In this document: one piece after another, positions 59,275 to 64,000 of the stretch
Numbering within the stretch: the first letter of the stretch is position 1
Layout of the letters: each line of letters begins with the position of its first letter
DNA from: Propionivibrio sp.
GTDB taxonomy: Bacteria > Pseudomonadota > Gammaproteobacteria > Burkholderiales > Rhodocyclaceae
Direction of reading: 5' to 3'
NCBI GenBank assembly: GCA_029975435.1
Contig: JARKPC010000088.1
Coordinates: 1-64,000 of the forward strand
Length of the DNA stretch: 64,000 nt
Notes under the pieces: generated by a model
What the model saw: the letters and a program-made list of their open reading frames with translations, nothing else
What the model was told of the DNA's origin: nothing
Databases searched by the model: none
Position numbers and translations under genes: made by a program

Positions 59275-61660
59275 AATCAATCAACCCATCACATTTCGTC
59301 AGCTTCTGAGCAAGTGCCCTCGAATCGAGGTGCCGTTGATCCAAAGGGATTACGCGCAGGGCCGTGAGTCGGAGAAAGAGGTACGACAGCACTTTCTCAA
59401 AGCTCTCCATGCCGCATTAATTCTGGAATCCGGGGATTCCGGGCCGCCGCTTAATCTGGACTTCGTCTATGGCAGCATGGAGAATGGAGCCTCGGGGAGC
59501 TTTCTTCCGCTGGATGGACAGCAGCGTCTGACCACACTGTTCCTGTTGCACTGGTATCTAGCATGGCGTGATGACCAACATTCCCAATTCAAACGCTTGC
59601 TATGGGATGGTCGGCATGCAAGGTTCACTTATGGCGTTCGGCCCAGCAGTACAGAATTTTTCGATGAACTGGTGCAATACGCACCAGATTCTGCACCGGA
59701 AGACGTGCCAACACTCAGACTGATGGTGGAAGATCGGCCGTGGTTCTTCTCGCATTGGCGCCTTGATCCGACTATTCAATCGGCTCTCGTAATGCTAGAG
59801 GACATACACTACCTATTCAAACCAACAGCAGGACTCTTTAAGCGTCTGACGAATGATGAACGGCCGGCGATCACCTTTCAGCTCTTGCCATTGGAGCATT
59901 TCGGTCTGACCGACGATCTCTACATCAAGATGAATGCGCGGGGGAAGCCTCTCACACCATTTGAAACCTTTAAGGCTCGATTCGAGGAACTTTTGATCGA
60001 ACTGTTTCCGACTGAGAAGAGAACGTTGGGCGATGGAGAGGTAAGTGTCGCTGAGTTCTTCGAACGACGCATTGACACTCGGTGGACTGATTTCTTCTGG
60101 GCCCACAAGAACGCGAAGACCAACACGTTCGATGACTTAGTCATCAATCTTCTTCTGGCGTTGGCTCGTGTGAGTCTGGATCCGTCAAACCCTAACTTCA
60201 ATCAAGACACATCGGCACTAGGCGACAAGCAACTCAGCGGAACATTTGCACTGTTTCACGAGCGCGGCTGGCTGACCCGCGGCTTCGCTGAAAACCTAAT
60301 CGTCCTTCTGGAAGCATGGAGCATTAGCGGTGGCAAGCAAGCCCCCGTATTGCCGAACTCTAGATACTTCGATGAAGCGGCATTGTTCCTGAAAGCCATA
60401 CAACAACCAGCGGCACTTGATTACACGGAGCTGGTTCAGTTTGCAGCGCTCGTGTTCTACCTTCGGCACCACGAAGGAAACGTACAGCCAATTGACCTGA
60501 AGGAATGGATGCGCGTTGTTCGCAACCTTTCAGCTAATACCGCAATCGAGCGACCGGAAGAGTATGGGCGCAGCCTTACGGGGCTGACCAAGCTCTTGCC
60601 TCATAGCCACCGAATACTTGAGTACCTATCCACTGAGGCTGTTGGTCCGATCGGCTTTAGCCCTCAGCAGGTCCGTGAGGAAGTTCTCAAGGCAAAACTG
60701 ATTCTCGCTGATGCCGCTTGGAGAGACCGCATTGATCGAGCGGAAGAGCATGGCTACTTTTTCGGGCAGATTGAATTCCTTCTGGATTTCTGTGGCGTGC
60801 TTGCGCATCCGGAGAAAGACCCAACAAAGTGGGGGAATACCGTTCACGCGAACCTGCAAACCGAATTTGATTTGTATCTTAGAAAGGCACAAATTACTTT
60901 TGGCTCGTCCGGCCTTGCACTTACCAAGCCGGCCGCAGGAGAGCACTTGTGGAAAAGGGCATTGCTGGCCATCGGGGACTATTTGCTTTCAAACGGTAGC
61001 AACAGCTCATTTCTTACCGATCCGCCATCAAATTGGGATAGCTGGAAAAGATTGCTGCGAGGTGATGATGGAAAGCGCACATACCTCAAGGCCCTTTGGG
61101 ATCGCTTAGCCCATGATGCCGACATTGAGCCGCAACTGAATGACGTCATTAAGTCCGCTACAGACCTGGAACCGTGGCGTGCCATTATTGTTGGCACTCC
61201 AGAGGTGATCACCTACTGTGGCTTGCAGAAAATTCGTCGTGAGGTTTGTTCCGAGGAAATATACCTCCTTAATAAGACGCAAATGAATGGGAATCACGCG
61301 GAATTGTTCAGTTATGGTCTTTACCTTGACTTGGGCAAGCTAGGTGTCGACCACGAATTGAGTGCGTTGGCCTCGAGGTACTACGAATCGGTTTCTACAA
61401 CCGACGCGGAACCGCGGCTCGTGTTCAGGCCAGAATGCGCCGGACAGCGCCTCAAGATTGCAGTCGAGTCTTCAAATGGGCAGTTTCTAGTTTGTGTTAG
61501 TCGATCGGAATTAGCCAGCCTTCCCGAGTTGGCGACTGCATTGCGCGACGATGTAGGTCTCGATGAACAATTTGGGACTTTAAGCCGGCGTGTGTTACGT
61601 GCTGACATTCACGAGGTACTGCGCCAGGTAGCAAGTACCCTGCAAAAGTTTTCAACCTGA
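59240..61660 (+). CDS. DUF262 domain protein
   Basis: RIEVPLIQRDYAQGRESEKEVRQHFLKAL; FLPLDGQQRLTTLFLLHWYLAWRD; overlaps the first DUF262 gene. An in-frame start at 59267 (MDEINQPITFRQL) is likely. Confidence 0.85.
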   Translation: MVSLPGDGFMDEINQPITFRQLLSKCPRIEVPLIQRDYAQGRESEKEVRQHFLKALHAALILESGDSGPPLNLDFVYGSMENGASGSFLPLDGQQRLTTLFLLHWYLAWRDDQHSQFKRLLWDGRHARFTYGVRPSSTEFFDELVQYAPDSAPEDVPTLRLMVEDRPWFFSHWRLDPTIQSALVMLEDIHYLFKPTAGLFKRLTNDERPAITFQLLPLEHFGLTDDLYIKMNARGKPLTPFETFKARFEELLIELFPTEKRTLGDGEVSVAEFFERRIDTRWTDFFWAHKNAKTNTFDDLVINLLLALARVSLDPSNPNFNQDTSALGDKQLSGTFALFHERGWLTRGFAENLIVLLEAWSISGGKQAPVLPNSRYFDEAALFLKAIQQPAALDYTELVQFAALVFYLRHHEGNVQPIDLKEWMRVVRNLSANTAIERPEEYGRSLTGLTKLLPHSHRILEYLSTEAVGPIGFSPQQVREEVLKAKLILADAAWRDRIDRAEEHGYFFGQIEFLLDFCGVLAHPEKDPTKWGNTVHANLQTEFDLYLRKAQITFGSSGLALTKPAAGEHLWKRALLAIGDYLLSNGSNSSFLTDPPSNWDSWKRLLRGDDGKRTYLKALWDRLAHDADIEPQLNDVIKSATDLEPWRAIIVGTPEVITYCGLQKIRREVCSEEIYLLNKTQMNGNHAELFSYGLYLDLGKLGVDHELSALASRYYESVSTTDAEPRLVFRPECAGQRLKIAVESSNGQFLVCVSRSELASLPELATALRDDVGLDEQFGTLSRRVLRADIHEVLRQVASTLQKFST

Positions 61661-61669
61661 TTGCTGACC

Positions 61670-61807
61670 ATGCATGAACTATCCCGCTCCAAAAGCAAGA
61701 CGCAAAACCGCGTCATCGACCGTATCCACCGACAAAACGCGGCCCGACCGGCTGAGCTATTTGAGCCGGTTCTTCCAAGACCAATAGCAGCCGCCAATTC
61801 GCAGTGA
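61670..61807 (+). CDS. small ORF (45 aa) between DUF262 and dam
   Basis: MHELSRSKSKTQNRVIDRIHRQNAARPAELFEPVLPRPIAAANSQ*; GTGA overlap with the dam start. Confidence 0.4.
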   Translation: MHELSRSKSKTQNRVIDRIHRQNAARPAELFEPVLPRPIAAANSQ

Positions 61808-62637
61808 AAAATAGTACAACTCTCATTCCGTTTCTCAAGTGGGCAGGAGGAAAACGCTGGTTTGTACAGCGGCACGCCGATTTGCTCCCCCAAAGCTTCA
61901 ATCGTTACATCGAGCCTTTTCTTGGTGGTGGTTCCGTTTTCTTCAGCCTACAACCGGATAATGCAATACTAGGTGATACAAACCCGGATCTGATTGCCAC
62001 GTACCGTGGAATTAAAGAGAAATGGCAGAGCGTTGTCAGAAGTTTGCAGTATCACAATCAGCAACATTCTGACGCTCATTACTACAAGATACGCGATGCG
62101 AAACCGAGACATGATTTTCAGCGCGCTTCGCGCATGATCTATCTCAATCGGACATGTTTCAACGGAATTTATCGGGTAAATCAGCGAGGCGAATTCAATG
62201 TGCCGCGAGGAACCAAGAACTCGGTTCTGCTCGATACGGACAATTTCGAACAGATGTCGAGACTGCTCAAAGGAGCAGATATTCGCGTGGCCGACTTTGC
62301 AGCGTTAATCAGTGAAGCGAAAGCAGGAGATTTTATCTTCGCCGATCCGCCTTACACGGTACGGCACAATTTCAATGGTTTCGTGAAATACAACGAAAAA
62401 CTGTTTAGCTGGAGCGACCAAGAGCGCTTGGCAGAAGCTCTATATTGGGCAAAGCGAAGAGGTGTAAACATTGTGGCTACCAATGCTAATCATCCTTCTG
62501 TCCGAGATCTCTATGAAGATTGTGGATTCAAGTTAATCACCACATCGCGATACTCATCAATCTCGGCACTGCCGGAACATAGAAAGCAGTTTGACGAACT
62601 CATTATTTCCTTCAACGCGAGTGATAACCAGCCATGA
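61804..62637 (+). CDS. dam: DNA adenine methyltransferase (Dam family)
   Basis: GTG start; PFLKWAGGKRW; YIEPFLGGGSVFFSL; FADPPYTVRHNFNGFVKYNEKLFSW. Confidence 0.93.
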   Translation: MKNSTTLIPFLKWAGGKRWFVQRHADLLPQSFNRYIEPFLGGGSVFFSLQPDNAILGDTNPDLIATYRGIKEKWQSVVRSLQYHNQQHSDAHYYKIRDAKPRHDFQRASRMIYLNRTCFNGIYRVNQRGEFNVPRGTKNSVLLDTDNFEQMSRLLKGADIRVADFAALISEAKAGDFIFADPPYTVRHNFNGFVKYNEKLFSWSDQERLAEALYWAKRRGVNIVATNANHPSVRDLYEDCGFKLITTSRYSSISALPEHRKQFDELIISFNASDNQP

Positions 62638-64000
62638 CAGATCTCTTTCAGATGGTCAATGCTACGGCAATCCAGAATAATCCAATCGAGGCTTTGCGAA
62701 CTTTTCTTGATCGTGAGGCAGGCGTAGAAGCAGCCCGTCAAGTCGACAAAATGCGCTTCGTTGGCTACGTCTTGGAATTAGGCTACGACACCGCGAAGAT
62801 CATTACCAGCGACCCGTACAAACTTGCCGTTGGAGGAATTCCGCGCGGATCATTTTTGATCATGACACCTGTGAGTGCCGGGAGTGCGCCTCCACATTTC
62901 ACTTTGCTCCGGGTAACTGGCGTATCACCAACGCCTTTGAGCAATCAAGTGCAACAGACATATTTTGAACTCCACAAAAAGTCGATGCCGGAACTCGACC
63001 GTTGGACGCAAAGCGAACTCCAGTGGGGGGCCCTAGATTGTGATGTCCTGGGTATGTTCTATGCGGACCCAACCAATATGCAGCGACTAGCGTTTTCCGG
63101 TGATGTGAATAACGTCGTTAGTGCTCATCGCTACAAGGTGTTCGCTCCAGATGAGGCCCTGCTGAAGGTCATCGTCAACGGCACAGTAAAGCCAGAGCAG
63201 CAATTTGAGATTGGAAGGCTGCGAACAATGGAATGCGGCCTTTCTAGTAATGGCGGTGTTAGCAATATCCCGGTGAGTATTTCAATCCGTGACTTTCGTG
63301 GCTGCCGAACGGCCATGTTCGGAAAGACCAGGCTCGGCAAGTCCAATGTTGTTAAGCTGATTGCTCAGGGGTTTCTTGAAGCGACAAAGCCTGAGCGCAA
63401 TGTGGGGCAGCTAATTTTCGATATCAATGGAGAGTATGCTAATGACAATCCGCAAGATGGAAACAAGTCAATACGATCGGCGTATAAAGATAGTTGCCAT
63501 GTTTATGCTCTAACCAAGCGAGAGGGTACAGATTCGAAACCTCTTCGCCTAAACTTTTATGAGCAGCCAGATTCGTGCATTTCGGTCATTGCCTCTTTGC
63601 TGCTGCAGGATAGCCGAACGTCGATTTATATCAAGGGATTCTCCAGTGTTGAATTACCGTCAATAGCATCGATACTTGCTAAACCTATAGAGGCAAGAGA
63701 CCGCGATGTGAGAAAAATTCAGATCTACTGGGCAATACTTAAGAAAGGCGGTTTCGTTGAGAATGCTACACGCCTAAAACAACTCGGACTAAGAGGTGCC
63801 AACGCCTACAATTTCACTCCTTCATTTAGCAAGGCATTGCGTGAAGCAGCCTACAAATTCGCTGACATTGATTCTCCTCCAGAGCACCCTCAGTCGTTAG
63901 CCGAATTGGTGGCGGAGTTAGAGGTAATAGCCGCGTTTGCAGCTGAGAAACCTAAAGACAAAGCGCTGAACTCGACTGGGTCAGGCGAGCCTATTCTTGA
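62634..64000 (+). CDS. HerA/DUF87-type ATPase, truncated by the window end
   Basis: ATGA overlap with dam; 455 codons open to the window end; Walker A MFGKTRLGKSNVVKLIAQ, Walker B QLIFDINGEYAND; absent from the ORF track. Confidence 0.82.
   Translation, partial: MTDLFQMVNATAIQNNPIEALRTFLDREAGVEAARQVDKMRFVGYVLELGYDTAKIITSDPYKLAVGGIPRGSFLIMTPVSAGSAPPHFTLLRVTGVSPTPLSNQVQQTYFELHKKSMPELDRWTQSELQWGALDCDVLGMFYADPTNMQRLAFSGDVNNVVSAHRYKVFAPDEALLKVIVNGTVKPEQQFEIGRLRTMECGLSSNGGVSNIPVSISIRDFRGCRTAMFGKTRLGKSNVVKLIAQGFLEATKPERNVGQLIFDINGEYANDNPQDGNKSIRSAYKDSCHVYALTKREGTDSKPLRLNFYEQPDSCISVIASLLLQDSRTSIYIKGFSSVELPSIASILAKPIEARDRDVRKIQIYWAILKKGGFVENATRLKQLGLRGANAYNFTPSFSKALREAAYKFADIDSPPEHPQSLAELVAELEVIAAFAAEKPKDKALNSTGSGEPIL

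Noticed and set aside
61744-61771. tRNA-like segment ccgaccggctgagctatttgagccggttc
   Set aside because: Only a short palindrome; no acceptor stem, anticodon arm or T-loop around it. Spacing also differs from family A.

Overview
The window looks like a GC-rich, Betaproteobacteria-like chromosome. From 1 to ~25.9 kb it is ordinary catabolic and core DNA. This part holds a branched-chain/aromatic-acid ABC transporter (Liv type) with a hemerythrin gene, and a LysR-regulated protocatechuate 4,5-cleavage operon with two LigAB sets plus pobA. It also holds a lone FliD-like gene, BON and DMT proteins, an M20 amidohydrolase/YjiG/YjiH/LysR locus and a PEP-CTERM protein. From ~25.9 kb onward it becomes an accessory, conflict-type island. 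Contents include a TumE/TumA-like toxin-antitoxin pair behind a DnaB-like protein that lacks a recognisable Walker A, and a candidate structured RNA upstream of a PD-(D/E)XK ORF. Further along are DUF932, NYN-LOTUS, an orphan Xre/ParS antitoxin, Sir2, WYL regulator 1, DUF2779 and a tandem AAA+ ATPase. Then come a cpYpsA/SLOG protein, an HNH-like protein, AddAB-like helicase/nuclease genes, an ADP-ribosylglycohydrolase, a NERD helicase, a 5'-nucleotidase and a UDG-fold fusion. The window ends with WYL regulator 2, two DUF262 genes (the first with DUF1524-like HNH residues), Dam and HerA (truncated by the window end). Two 19-bp palindrome families, both with 5-bp spacers, sit upstream of the scattered island genes: AGGCTCA-N5-TGAGCCT (4 sites) and TGCGACA-N5-TGTCGCA (3 sites). 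They suggest that the two WYL regulators may tie the island into regulons. All product calls come from reading motifs by eye; no database searches were run.
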